Assembly (NCBI GenBank): GCA_031285115.1
Contig: JAITWU010000039.1
Span: 1-8,761, forward strand
DNA from: Azonexus sp.
GTDB taxonomy: Bacteria > Pseudomonadota > Gammaproteobacteria > Burkholderiales > Rhodocyclaceae
Length of the DNA stretch: 8,761 bases
Direction of reading: 5' to 3'
The notes beneath the pieces are model-generated. The model saw nothing but the letters and a program-made list of their open reading frames with translations. It did no database searches and was not told the DNA's origin. A program made the position numbers and the translations under genes. Positions 1-6,456 of the stretch are shown here, piece after piece; the first letter of the stretch is position 1; each line of letters begins with the position of its first letter.

Positions 1-1
1 C

Positions 2-487
2 GACGCCGAGCCGCATCTCTATGCCGCGCAGCTTGACGCAGAGGGCGTCGTGACTATCGCTGGCGAATTTGAACTGATCGCCCGCTCGACCGATGGCGGC
101 AACCATTGGACGGTGCTGCACCAGGGCGCGCGCTCACTGTTCGGCCTGGCCGCCGGGCCAAACGGACGGCTGTTCGCCGTCGGCCAGGAAGGCGTCATCC
201 TCAAATCGGGCGACAACGGCAAAAGCTGGTCAACCCCGCCCTCCGGCACGAGCGCCATTCTCACCGGCGTCTGGGCGGGCGCGGACGGGCAGGCCGTGGT
301 CGCGGTTGGCGTGCGCGCCATTCTCATCTCGCGCGACGGCGGTTCGAGTTTTGCCCCAGCCCCGGCCTTTGCGTCCACTGCGGCGGGCAACGTTTATTCG
401 ACGGCGCAGGGCGCGGGGCAGCCGGGGGCGCAACAGGCCGTCAGCATCGGTGGAGCGCGGGGAGAAATCCTCAGGCTCAATTTTTAG
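2..487 (+). CDS. YCF48/BNR-repeat beta-propeller protein, C-terminal part
   Basis: The frame is open from the window edge, so the start and any signal peptide lie outside; about 161 C-terminal residues are visible. Three repeats carry the Asp-box/BNR pattern S-x-D-G-G-x-x-W/F (STDGGNHWTVL, KSGDNGKSWSTP, SRDGGSSFAPAP), each followed by a hydrophobic strand and a G-rich turn. This is the layout of YCF48-like beta-propeller proteins related to photosystem II assembly factor Hcf136. In non-photosynthetic proteobacteria such proteins are usually exported and often sit next to DUF1302/DUF1329 proteins and RND/MMPL transporters. That agrees with the DUF1302 gene starting 18 bp downstream, so the two are probably co-transcribed. 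The role is inferred to be a periplasmic scaffold or accessory factor; the substrate is unknown. The segment after the last repeat is low-complexity A/G/Q, and the chain ends in LRLNF. Confidence 0.8.
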   Translation, partial: DAEPHLYAAQLDAEGVVTIAGEFELIARSTDGGNHWTVLHQGARSLFGLAAGPNGRLFAVGQEGVILKSGDNGKSWSTPPSGTSAILTGVWAGADGQAVVAVGVRAILISRDGGSSFAPAPAFASTAAGNVYSTAQGAGQPGAQQAVSIGGARGEILRLNF

Positions 488-494
488 AAAGACG

Positions 495-500
495 AGGAGG
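495..500 (+). promoter_or_regulatory. Strong ribosome binding site of the DUF1302 gene
   Basis: AGGAGG lies five bases before the ATG at 506. It is the strongest Shine-Dalgarno sequence in the window and fixes the start. It falls in the 18-bp gap after the upstream stop codon, which fits translation from a shared transcript. Confidence 0.75.
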
Positions 501-505
501 AAGAA

Positions 506-2320
506 ATGAACAAATCTCATGTATGGGCCATGACGGCGGCGGGCATCCTGAGCGCCAGCCAGACGCTGGCCGCTGACTGGAGCTTTTCCGGCATGTTGCG
601 CGAGGAAATCGCCGTCAAGGCAACGAATGACCAGAACCCGCTCAATGCCGCAGGCAACCCCTATAACGGCGTCGCCAGACCGAATGCCGGGCTGGGGCCG
701 CTGCTCGCGCCGGGCATTGCGCCGGACACCCTGCAACGTCCGGCCAGCGGGAAGAAGGACGCCGATTACAACCTGTTCGCCACCCGCCTCGAACTCAATC
801 TTGACGGCCAGTTGACGGAAAACTGGGCGGCCCATTTCAAACTGCGCGGTTTTGCCGATCTCGTCGGCAAGGTGGACGACGCCTTCGACAACCAGAACAT
901 TTTCGCCCAACGCTGGGGCGCTCGCAGGAACGGGGGCGGCCTCGGCATGGCGCGGAAAGACTGGATGCTCGATCTGCCCATCGCCTACCTCGATTACAGC
1001 GACGGCCCGCTGTGGCTGCGCCTCGGCAACCAGCAGATTGCCTGGGGCGAAGCGATGTTCTTCCGCGTCGCCGACACGGCCAATGGCCTCGACTTGCGGC
1101 GGCACAGCCTCTTTGATGTCTCCGCCGAGGAATTTTCCGACAAGCGGGTGTCCTCGCCCGGCGCGCGCGGCAGCTTCCGTTTCAACGAAAAGCTGGCGCT
1201 CGAAGGCTTCGTCCAGCAGTTCGCGCCCTCCGTCTATCCCGACCGCAATTCACCCTACAACCCGATCCCCGACCAGTTCATCGTCGATGAAAAAACCGGC
1301 TATGACAAAGTCAAAAACCGGATGAATTTCGGTCTGCGCCTCCAGACCAAAATCGAAGATGTCGAAATGCAGGCCTTTGCCGTCCGCCGCTACAACCCCG
1401 ATGGCGTGCTCCGGTGGACGGCGGCCAAGGGGCCGGGGGCCATTCCCGGCACGCCCTTCTCCGCCGGTTCAGGCATCGGCATTTACAGCGCCGCCGAGTG
1501 GCTCGACTACGCCAGCCTGGTCCGGCTCGACGGCGTCAATGGTCTGGCCGCCGCCCTCAATGAATTCTGGGGCACCGCCCCCGGCGGCTACCTGAACGCC
1601 ACGGCGGCGGGCGTCGTCAATGGCTGCGGCGGCGCTTCCGGCGCTGCGCACACCTTCGGTTCGGCTGCCGCCCCGTGCATTCTCGACACCTTTTTCGACC
1701 CGGTGGTCGGTTTTGGCAACCTGCAAGGCTGGCTGATCCGCGAATACCCGCGCGAAAACGTCTTCGGCTTTGGCGTAAACACCGTTTTCAGCGGCGAGCC
1801 GGATTCACTCACCGATCAATTGATTGGCCGTTTCGAGATTTCCTACACGCCGAACAAGAAATTTACCAACCCGACCCTGTCCCGCAACTACATCGAGCAG
1901 GACGAAACCGTTTTCGCCTTCATCGCCGAGAAATACCACAAATTCAGCCAATCCCTGCCCGCCACCTATATCGTCGCGCAATGGCTGCACAAATCGGCCA
2001 GCGACCTGTTCGGACGCTCCTTGAAAGGCTACGACAACACCCCCGGCTCGCCGCCCAAAGGCAAATCCGGCGGCGCCAACTACTTCGCCATCGCCCTGCA
2101 ACAACCCAGCCCCTCACTCGAATGGCGCTTCGATTTCACCCTCCTGACCGACGCCGCAGGCGGCTGGCTGATCCAGCCCGGCCTCAAATGGAAGCCCGGC
2201 AAATCGCTCCAACTGGACCTCTACGGCAACTTCCTGAAGAGCGACAACGACGGCAAAGACTTTGCCGAAGGTCTCGACCACGCCCGCGAGATCTTCCTGC
2301 GTGGCTCCTGGTATTTCTAG
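506..2320 (+). CDS. DUF1302 family outer-membrane protein
   Basis: This 604-residue protein starts at an ATG with a strong AGGAGG (495-500) five bases upstream. Residues 1-23 form a signal peptide: K at position 3, a hydrophobic stretch, then TLAA before DWSFSG, with cleavage after A22 or A23. The rest is rich in alternating aromatic and polar strands (for example GPLWLRLGNQQIAWGEAMFFRVAD, of which LGNQQIAWGEA is typical of DUF1302) and ends in a terminal Phe (GSWYF), the usual outer-membrane beta-barrel signal. I therefore place it as a barrel in the outer membrane. The family is often encoded with DUF1329 lipoproteins, YCF48-like proteins and RND exporters, matching the upstream gene, and is thought to take part in export of hydrophobic compounds; the substrate is not known. 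The only cysteines seen are C374 and C391, which bound a G/A-rich loop and could form a disulfide. A hairpin with T-run at 2517-2547 may end the transcript. Confidence 0.85.
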   Translation: MNKSHVWAMTAAGILSASQTLAADWSFSGMLREEIAVKATNDQNPLNAAGNPYNGVARPNAGLGPLLAPGIAPDTLQRPASGKKDADYNLFATRLELNLDGQLTENWAAHFKLRGFADLVGKVDDAFDNQNIFAQRWGARRNGGGLGMARKDWMLDLPIAYLDYSDGPLWLRLGNQQIAWGEAMFFRVADTANGLDLRRHSLFDVSAEEFSDKRVSSPGARGSFRFNEKLALEGFVQQFAPSVYPDRNSPYNPIPDQFIVDEKTGYDKVKNRMNFGLRLQTKIEDVEMQAFAVRRYNPDGVLRWTAAKGPGAIPGTPFSAGSGIGIYSAAEWLDYASLVRLDGVNGLAAALNEFWGTAPGGYLNATAAGVVNGCGGASGAAHTFGSAAAPCILDTFFDPVVGFGNLQGWLIREYPRENVFGFGVNTVFSGEPDSLTDQLIGRFEISYTPNKKFTNPTLSRNYIEQDETVFAFIAEKYHKFSQSLPATYIVAQWLHKSASDLFGRSLKGYDNTPGSPPKGKSGGANYFAIALQQPSPSLEWRFDFTLLTDAAGGWLIQPGLKWKPGKSLQLDLYGNFLKSDNDGKDFAEGLDHAREIFLRGSWYF

Positions 2321-2379
2321 GCATCGCCCCGCAGAGCAATCGCGTCACAATCAACGTCTCCGGCAACACCCGACACGCC

Positions 2380-2400
2380 CCTCTCCCTCGATGGGAGAGG
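2380..2400. repeat. GGGAGAGG palindrome, copy 1
   Basis: CCTCTCCC (2380-2387) and GGGAGAGG (2393-2400) form a perfect 8-bp stem around the 5-base loop TCGAT. The same stem sequence recurs at 2517-2541 and 6014-6038, so this is a dispersed intergenic repeat (REP-like). No T-run follows, so it is not a clear terminator. Confidence 0.75.
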
Positions 2401-2426
2401 AGCCGGGGAGAGGGCGAAGCCCGTAG

Positions 2427-2453
2427 GATGGGTAGAGCGCAGCGAAACCCATC
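2427..2453. repeat. GATGGGT/ACCCATC palindromic repeat
   Basis: GATGGGT (2427-2433) and ACCCATC (2447-2453) form a perfect 7-bp inverted repeat around a 13-base loop. The motif with its CGTAGGATGGGT edge resembles a short palindrome I recall from many proteobacterial intergenic regions. That recollection was not checked; the palindrome itself is directly visible. Confidence 0.65.
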
Positions 2454-2463
2454 ACCCCAAGGC

Positions 2464-2541
2464 CAATCGCCTGAATCGACATGGCCGACAGCATCCGATA
2501 CCCCCCCTCTCCCCAACCCCTCTCCCGCAAGGGGAGAGGGG
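2464..2541 (-). repeat. Composite intergenic repeat, left copy
   Basis: A 29-bp core (2464-2492) is followed by a C-rich stretch and a 10-bp stem hairpin (2517-2526 with 2532-2541). The reverse complement of the core matches 6049-6077 at 28 of 29 positions, and there it is also joined to the same hairpin. The two copies therefore face each other and flank the FIST and GGDEF-EAL genes. The linker between core and hairpin is longer here than in the right copy. Confidence 0.8.
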
Positions 2542-2547
2542 CTTTTT
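2517..2547 (+). terminator. Probable intrinsic terminator made from a repeat hairpin
   Basis: CCCCTCTCCC (2517-2526) pairs perfectly with GGGAGAGGGG (2532-2541) across the loop GCAAG, and is followed by C and five Ts (2543-2547). A GC-rich stem with a T-run on the plus strand is what an intrinsic terminator needs, so it could end the DUF1302 transcript about 200 bases after its stop and insulate the FIST operon. The hairpin belongs to a dispersed repeat family, so termination may be a secondary use. Confidence 0.6.
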
Positions 2548-2662
2548 GCGGCAGGCGAGAAGCACTGCCGCCAACCAATAAATGCCAAAACCATTCGTGC
2601 GATTACCCTGACTACCCCCCCACCCCAATACCGCGCCCCCTATGGGAAAGCGACAAATTGGA

Positions 2663-2704
2663 ATGCTATTTCATGAATTCGGCATTATCATTCGCCAATA
2701 GCAT
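2663..2704. promoter_or_regulatory. Inverted repeat upstream of the FIST operon
   Basis: ATGCTATT (2663-2670) and AATAGCAT (2697-2704) are perfect 8-bp inverted copies separated by 26 bases, ending 24 bases before the ATG at 2729. The region is AT-richer than its surroundings, as expected for a promoter. It could be an operator or a leader hairpin; an 8-bp match could also arise by chance. Confidence 0.3.
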
Positions 2705-2728
2705 AGCCATTTGACATGAAGGGGTGTG

Positions 2729-3982
2729 ATGGTTTCAGTTCATTCGCTCAGCGCCTGCTCAACCGATACCGCCGAGGCGCTGCGCGCCCTTGAGCGGGAG
2801 GCGTCGCGGCTTGATGTTGCCGCCGATTTTCTCTGCGTTTTTTATGATGAGAGCCATGACGACCGGCTGATCCATGACTTTCTCACGGCCCGCTTTCCCG
2901 GTGTCGCCGTGTTGGGCGGCACGACTTATCGCGGGGCGATGACGGAACAGGGCTTGAGCGGGGATTACTCGATCAGCCTCTTTCTCATCGCCGACCCCGA
3001 TGGCGAATATGGCGCGGGTCTCGCCGAATTTGCCGGTGACGCCGCTGGCGCTGCCGAGCGGGCGCTGTATCTGGCGCTGGAGCAGGCTGGCTGCGCCGGT
3101 GAGTTGCCCGCGCTGATCTGGATCTATCAAGCGCCGGGGCATGAGGAGGAAGTCATCGCCGGTCTGCGCCGCGTGGTCGGCGACCGCTGCCTGATTGTCG
3201 GCGGCACTGCGGCTGATATGAAGATCGCTGGCCGCTGGCGGCAACTGGGGCCGGAAGGGGCGATCAGCAATGGCGTCGCGGTCGGCGCGCTGTTTCCCTC
3301 CGGCGCAGTCAGCGCCGCCTTTCAGGGCGGCTACGAGCCGACCGGCCCGAGCGGCGTGGTGACCCACATCGCCAACGCCGATTTCGCCAACGCCGCCGGT
3401 AACGGCAAGGCCGAGGCCGACGCTGCGGTCGCGCCGAGTCATGGCCGCGCCCTCCTGATGATCGACGGCGAACCGGCGGCGGCGGTCTACAACCGCTGGC
3501 TCGACGGCGCGCTCAGCGACAAGGGGGCGGGCGACAGCATTGCGACGCAAACGGTGACCTGCCCGCTCGGCATCGACGCCGGGAAAATCGGCGATGTCAC
3601 GCAGTATCTCGTGGTTCATCCGGGGCGGCTGCTCGCCAATGGGGCGCTGTCGACCTTTGCCAATATTGATGAGGGAACCCGTGTTTTCAGTATGCGCGGC
3701 GACCCCAAGCGCCTCGTTGAACGCGCCGGTCGGGCGGCGGCGGCGGCGGTAGCCGGGTTGCCGGGCGGCGCGGGCCATTTCGCCGGGGCCTTGATTTCTT
3801 ATTGCCACGGCAACCGGCTGGCGATTGGCGAGCAGCAGATTGATCAGGTGTTGGCGGCGCTCGGCGAAAGTTTTGGCGGCAGGCCCTATGTCGGCTGTTT
3901 TACCTATGGCGAGCAGGGGCAAATGCTGGGGGTCAATATTCACGGCAACCTGATGATTGCTGTCGTTGCCTTCGGGCGCTGA
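2729..3982 (+). CDS. FIST-domain sensor protein (NosP-like candidate)
   Basis: I start at ATG 2729 (417 residues), preceded by AAGGGG (2719-2724); the in-frame GTG at 2726 is too close to that site. The chain carries both FIST halves. FIST_N is seen in VLGGTTYRG (61-69) and the glycine turn VGGTAAD (157-163). FIST_C is seen in the closing VGCFTYGEQGQ segment (GEQG at 394-397) followed by a final hydrophobic strand. There is no signal peptide or membrane span, so it is cytoplasmic. FIST proteins are ligand-sensing partners of kinases and c-di-GMP enzymes. Some, named NosP, bind haem and sense nitric oxide, and these are commonly encoded beside their signalling partner. The GGDEF-EAL gene 15 bp downstream fits that arrangement. 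Whether this member binds haem cannot be told from sequence, since I do not know the ligand residues well enough to assign one. A binder of another small molecule is the alternative. Confidence 0.85.
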   Translation: MVSVHSLSACSTDTAEALRALEREASRLDVAADFLCVFYDESHDDRLIHDFLTARFPGVAVLGGTTYRGAMTEQGLSGDYSISLFLIADPDGEYGAGLAEFAGDAAGAAERALYLALEQAGCAGELPALIWIYQAPGHEEEVIAGLRRVVGDRCLIVGGTAADMKIAGRWRQLGPEGAISNGVAVGALFPSGAVSAAFQGGYEPTGPSGVVTHIANADFANAAGNGKAEADAAVAPSHGRALLMIDGEPAAAVYNRWLDGALSDKGAGDSIATQTVTCPLGIDAGKIGDVTQYLVVHPGRLLANGALSTFANIDEGTRVFSMRGDPKRLVERAGRAAAAAVAGLPGGAGHFAGALISYCHGNRLAIGEQQIDQVLAALGESFGGRPYVGCFTYGEQGQMLGVNIHGNLMIAVVAFGR

Positions 3983-3997
3983 ACCGGGCGCTGAAAC

Positions 3998-5974
3998 ATG
4001 GCCGATTCCGAAGCACTGCGGGAAACCATCGCCTCGATGCAGGGCGAACTCGATTCGTTGCGTCTGGAGACGGCCCATTCCCGCACGCTGCTCGATGCGC
4101 TCGACGCGCTCCTGGTCGTGAGCAACAAGGACGATCCTTTTACCAGCGTGTTCAAGGTGCTCCTCTCGATGTTCGACGCCGCGCTGGTGATCGTGCTCGC
4201 CCGCGCCAGCGATGACGACAAGGTCATGAAATGTATCGCCGCCAGTGACGCCGGTCTGACCGGCTCGCTCTGGCAGCCCGACGCCCGCCTGCAAAAAGCC
4301 TTGCAGGGCCGCGTCGTCGCCACGCTGGGCGACCATGACCTCGGCGCTTCCATGATCTCCGGCAGCCTCGCCGCCGCCAACGAGCAACCGGCTCTCTACC
4401 TGCCGCTCACCCAGCATGACCGGCGCGGTCTCCTCCTCTTGCTGCGCGGCCCCGGCAAGCCGGGTTTCAATCGCGCCGACATGGCGCTGGCGCACAAATT
4501 TTCCCTCCTCGCCTCGCACGCGCTGGCGGCGCGCGACGCCCATCACAGCGAAGAGGAAAGCCAGCGCCTCAAGCAACTCACCGACCAGCTCACCGACAGC
4601 CAGCGGGCGCTCGCCTGGCGCGCCAATCACGACCAGCTCACCGGCCTCCCCAATCGCGCCCATGTCCAGGAACTGGTCACCGAACGGCTCGCCCGCAAGC
4701 GGCCCGGCGACCGGCTGGCGCTGGCCTTCATCGACCTCGACGATTTCAAACGGGTCAACGACATTTACGGCCATGCGACGGGCGACGCGCTGCTGCGCGG
4801 CATCGCCGACCGCCTGCACTCGCAGATTCGCGCCAACGATATTCTTGGCCGCATCAGCGGCGACGAATTCGTCCTCATCCTCGATTCGTTTGCCGACAAG
4901 AACGAAATCGCCGCCCTGCTCCGGCGCATCAGCGCGCTGCTCAGCCAGCCTTTCGAGATCGACGGGGCGCAGGTGCAAAGTCCGGGGTCGATCGGCGTCG
5001 CCTTCTATCCGACGCATGGGCGCGACTACGAAACACTGCGCCGCAACGCCGACACCGCCATGTATCAGGTCAAAATATCGGCCAAGGGCGGCGTCGGCTT
5101 CTTCAACCACGCGCTGGGCCGCTCGATGTCTGACCGGCTGCGGCTCGAACAGCAACTGCGCGCCGCCTTCGACGCCCGCCTGTTCCGCTGCGCGCTCCAG
5201 GCCAAGGTCGACATCCGCAGCGGCAAAATCTTCGGCTTCGAGACCCTGCTCCGCTGGGTCGACGCCGACGGCGCCGTGCGGATGCCCGACACCTTCCTCC
5301 CCGTCGCCAGCGAACTCGGCCTGCTCGACGGCATCGCCCTGCGGCAAATGGAAGAACTGCTGGCGGCGCTGCCCCGGCTCGACCGGCGTTTTGGCGAAAA
5401 CACGCTCTACAGCTTCAACATCTCCGCCGCCCAGGCGTCGCGCCCCGGTTTCATGAAACTCCTCATCGAGCGGATCGTGCAAGCCGGGCAAGCACGGCGC
5501 TTCACGCTCGAATTGACCGAAGAATCCCTGCTGCGAGCCGACAGCTTCCAGATGCGGACGCTGCCGCTCCTGCGCAAGGCTGGCATCGGCATTTCGATCG
5601 ACGACTTCGGCACCGGCTATTCATCGCTGTCGATGCTTGCTGAACTCACCGTCGATGAAATCAAGATCGACCGCTCCTTCATCGACCGCATCCAGAAGCG
5701 GCCACACCAGCAATCCATCCTGCGCGCCATCGAATCCCTTGGCCGCGCCTTCGACATTCATCTGATCGCCGAAGGCATCGAAACCACCGACGAACTCGCC
5801 TGGCTCCTCGAAAACAGCAGCCTGCGCGCCGGTCAAGGCTTCCTCTTCCACCGCCCCGCCTTCATCTCGACCCTGACCGACAGCAAGCTACCCGGCGAGC
5901 AGTTGCTACCACCCGAAATCCGCCCGGTCATCAGCCCCGCCGCCAACGACCCTGCCACACCGGGGCCGGAGTGA
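3998..5974 (+). CDS. GAF-like/GGDEF/EAL c-di-GMP synthase-phosphodiesterase
   Basis: This 658-residue cytoplasmic protein has a short coiled-coil-like N-terminus (about 1-30), a GAF-like sensor region (about 30-180), a helical linker, then GGDEF and EAL domains. The GGDEF domain begins at HDQLTGLPNR. Its signature is SGDEF (287-291), a conservative variant, and RAND (278-281) sits exactly five residues upstream as a complete inhibitory I-site. In the EAL domain the signature is ETL (E415 kept), followed by FNISAAQ, ELTEES, DDFGTGYSSL (from D535), KIDRSF and AEGIE. The metal- and substrate-binding positions therefore look intact and phosphodiesterase activity is plausible. It may make and degrade c-di-GMP, with the balance set by the GAF-like region or by the FIST partner. 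The start lacks a good ribosome site, suggesting coupling to the gene 15 bp upstream. Confidence 0.92.
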   Translation: MADSEALRETIASMQGELDSLRLETAHSRTLLDALDALLVVSNKDDPFTSVFKVLLSMFDAALVIVLARASDDDKVMKCIAASDAGLTGSLWQPDARLQKALQGRVVATLGDHDLGASMISGSLAAANEQPALYLPLTQHDRRGLLLLLRGPGKPGFNRADMALAHKFSLLASHALAARDAHHSEEESQRLKQLTDQLTDSQRALAWRANHDQLTGLPNRAHVQELVTERLARKRPGDRLALAFIDLDDFKRVNDIYGHATGDALLRGIADRLHSQIRANDILGRISGDEFVLILDSFADKNEIAALLRRISALLSQPFEIDGAQVQSPGSIGVAFYPTHGRDYETLRRNADTAMYQVKISAKGGVGFFNHALGRSMSDRLRLEQQLRAAFDARLFRCALQAKVDIRSGKIFGFETLLRWVDADGAVRMPDTFLPVASELGLLDGIALRQMEELLAALPRLDRRFGENTLYSFNISAAQASRPGFMKLLIERIVQAGQARRFTLELTEESLLRADSFQMRTLPLLRKAGIGISIDDFGTGYSSLSMLAELTVDEIKIDRSFIDRIQKRPHQQSILRAIESLGRAFDIHLIAEGIETTDELAWLLENSSLRAGQGFLFHRPAFISTLTDSKLPGEQLLPPEIRPVISPAANDPATPGPE

Positions 5975-6013
5975 CCGGAAGCTCTCTTTCAACCGCTTCA
6001 CCCTCTCCCCCGG

Positions 6014-6077
6014 CCCCTCTCCCATCACGGGAGAGGGGAGTCTCGGGCGCTGTCGGCCATGTCGACTCAGGCGATTG
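6014..6077 (+). repeat. Composite intergenic repeat, right copy
   Basis: The hairpin CCCCTCTCCC/GGGAGAGGGG (6014-6023 with 6029-6038, loop ATCAC) is followed by the 29-bp core (6049-6077). This is the same core as at 2464-2492 in inverse orientation, with one mismatch. No T-run follows the hairpin, so it is a poor intrinsic terminator, although it sits 40 bases after the GGDEF-EAL stop. Confidence 0.8.
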
Positions 6078-6187
6078 CTCTGACAACCGCCCCAGGGCCA
6101 GAGCATCAAATTCCCTGTCATTTCAAGGCAGCGCTGAGAACTTGCCCGTAAATAAGCAACCATGACTTCGCGCTCGCCTACCCCTCC

Positions 6188-6204
6188 ACCATGCTTCGCA
6201 TGGT
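6188..6204. repeat. Inner hairpin of the left 39-bp arm
   Basis: ACCATGC (6188-6194), loop TTC, GCATGGT (6198-6204) form a perfect 7-bp stem. The counterpart in the right arm is the hairpin at 6293-6309; the two differ by a matched pair change, T6192-A6200 here against C6297-G6305 there. Confidence 0.7.
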
Positions 6205-6260
6205 CCCCCTCCCCATTGCTTCGCAACGGGGAGGATCTTGGAGCCACCGTGGTTTTCGAT

Positions 6261-6289
6261 CCTCCCTATTGGCGCAGCCAATGGGGAGG
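6261..6289. repeat. Central hairpin of the nested element
   Basis: CCTCCCTATTGG (6261-6272) pairs with CCAATGGGGAGG (6278-6289) across the loop CGCAG, giving 12 pairs with one T-G wobble. Its right strand overlaps the start of the right 39-bp arm, so this arm can fold either locally or with the left arm. Confidence 0.6.
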
Positions 6290-6292
6290 GGG

Positions 6293-6309
6293 ACCACGCG
6301 TAGCGTGGT
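6293..6309. repeat. Inner hairpin of the right 39-bp arm
   Basis: ACCACGC (6293-6299), loop GTA, GCGTGGT (6303-6309) form a perfect 7-bp stem. It matches the left-arm hairpin except for one base-pair replacement that keeps the pairing and one loop change. Confidence 0.7.
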
Positions 6310-6456
6310 GGAGGGGTCAATGGGGTGCAGATAACCAATTTACGGACAAGTTCTTAATCGCCGGTTCTGTAAATCATTGAGCGTTAAAGAATTTTGATGC
6401 TCTGGCCCTGCAAGTATGGTGGGCTTTGTCGGAAACAGTAATCAGGATGGCAAACA

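Larger units (their letters stand above)
2321..2728. other. Gene-free gap with clustered palindromic repeats
   Basis: No convincing reading frame lies between the DUF1302 and FIST genes. The first part (2378-2541) is a chain of three palindromes: a CCTCTCCC/GGGAGAGG hairpin, a GATGGGT/ACCCATC hairpin, and a longer CCCCTCTCCC/GGGAGAGGGG hairpin. Between the last two is a 29-bp motif that recurs inverted at 6049-6077. The second part (2548-2728) is less structured, becomes AT-richer from about 2650, and must hold the promoter of the FIST operon. I see no close match to a sigma-70 promoter there; TTGGAA (2658-2663) with CATTAT (2683-2688) has a 19-bp spacer and is weak. Confidence 0.75.
6093..6410. 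mobile_element. Nested palindromic, MITE-like element (about 318 bp)
   Basis: Three pairs of inverted repeats are nested about a common centre. The outer pair is cagggccagagcatcaaa (6093-6110), matched perfectly and inverted at 6393-6410. The middle pair is agaacttgcccgtaaat (6137-6153), inverted at 6338-6354 with 16 of 17 matches. The inner pair is 39 bp (6180-6218 and 6279-6317) with 36 matches. The 60-base centre contains further hairpins. There is no coding capacity for a transposase. Symmetric arms without a gene suggest a miniature inverted-repeat element, perhaps one repeat inserted into another. I found no convincing target-site duplication, so mobility is inferred only. Confidence 0.6.
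5975..6456. other. Repeat-filled intergenic region
   Basis: No gene is supported between the GGDEF-EAL stop and the lipoprotein start. Nearly all of the stretch is accounted for by repeats: the right copy of the composite repeat (6014-6077), then the nested palindromic element (6093-6410). Only 5975-6013 and 6411-6456 are unique. The latter must contain the lipoprotein's ribosome site and possibly its promoter, unless the element supplies one. Confidence 0.75.

Noticed and set aside
2711..2716. Perfect TTGACA -35 box in front of the FIST gene
   Set aside because: It lies only 12 bases before the start codon, so the matching -10 would fall inside the coding region.
2759..5491. Very long minus-strand open frame of 910 codons
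   Set aside because: It runs antisense across the FIST and GGDEF-EAL genes. Its composition is that expected from the complement of GC-rich coding DNA, and it has no recognisable domain, while the plus strand carries clear motifs throughout.
6014..6038. Intrinsic terminator after the GGDEF-EAL gene
   Set aside because: The stem is strong but no T-run follows on the plus strand and no complementary A-run precedes it; I keep it as a repeat only.
6180..6317. Possible CRISPR-like repeat series
   Set aside because: The repeats are inverted and nested, not direct and evenly spaced, and there are only two arms.
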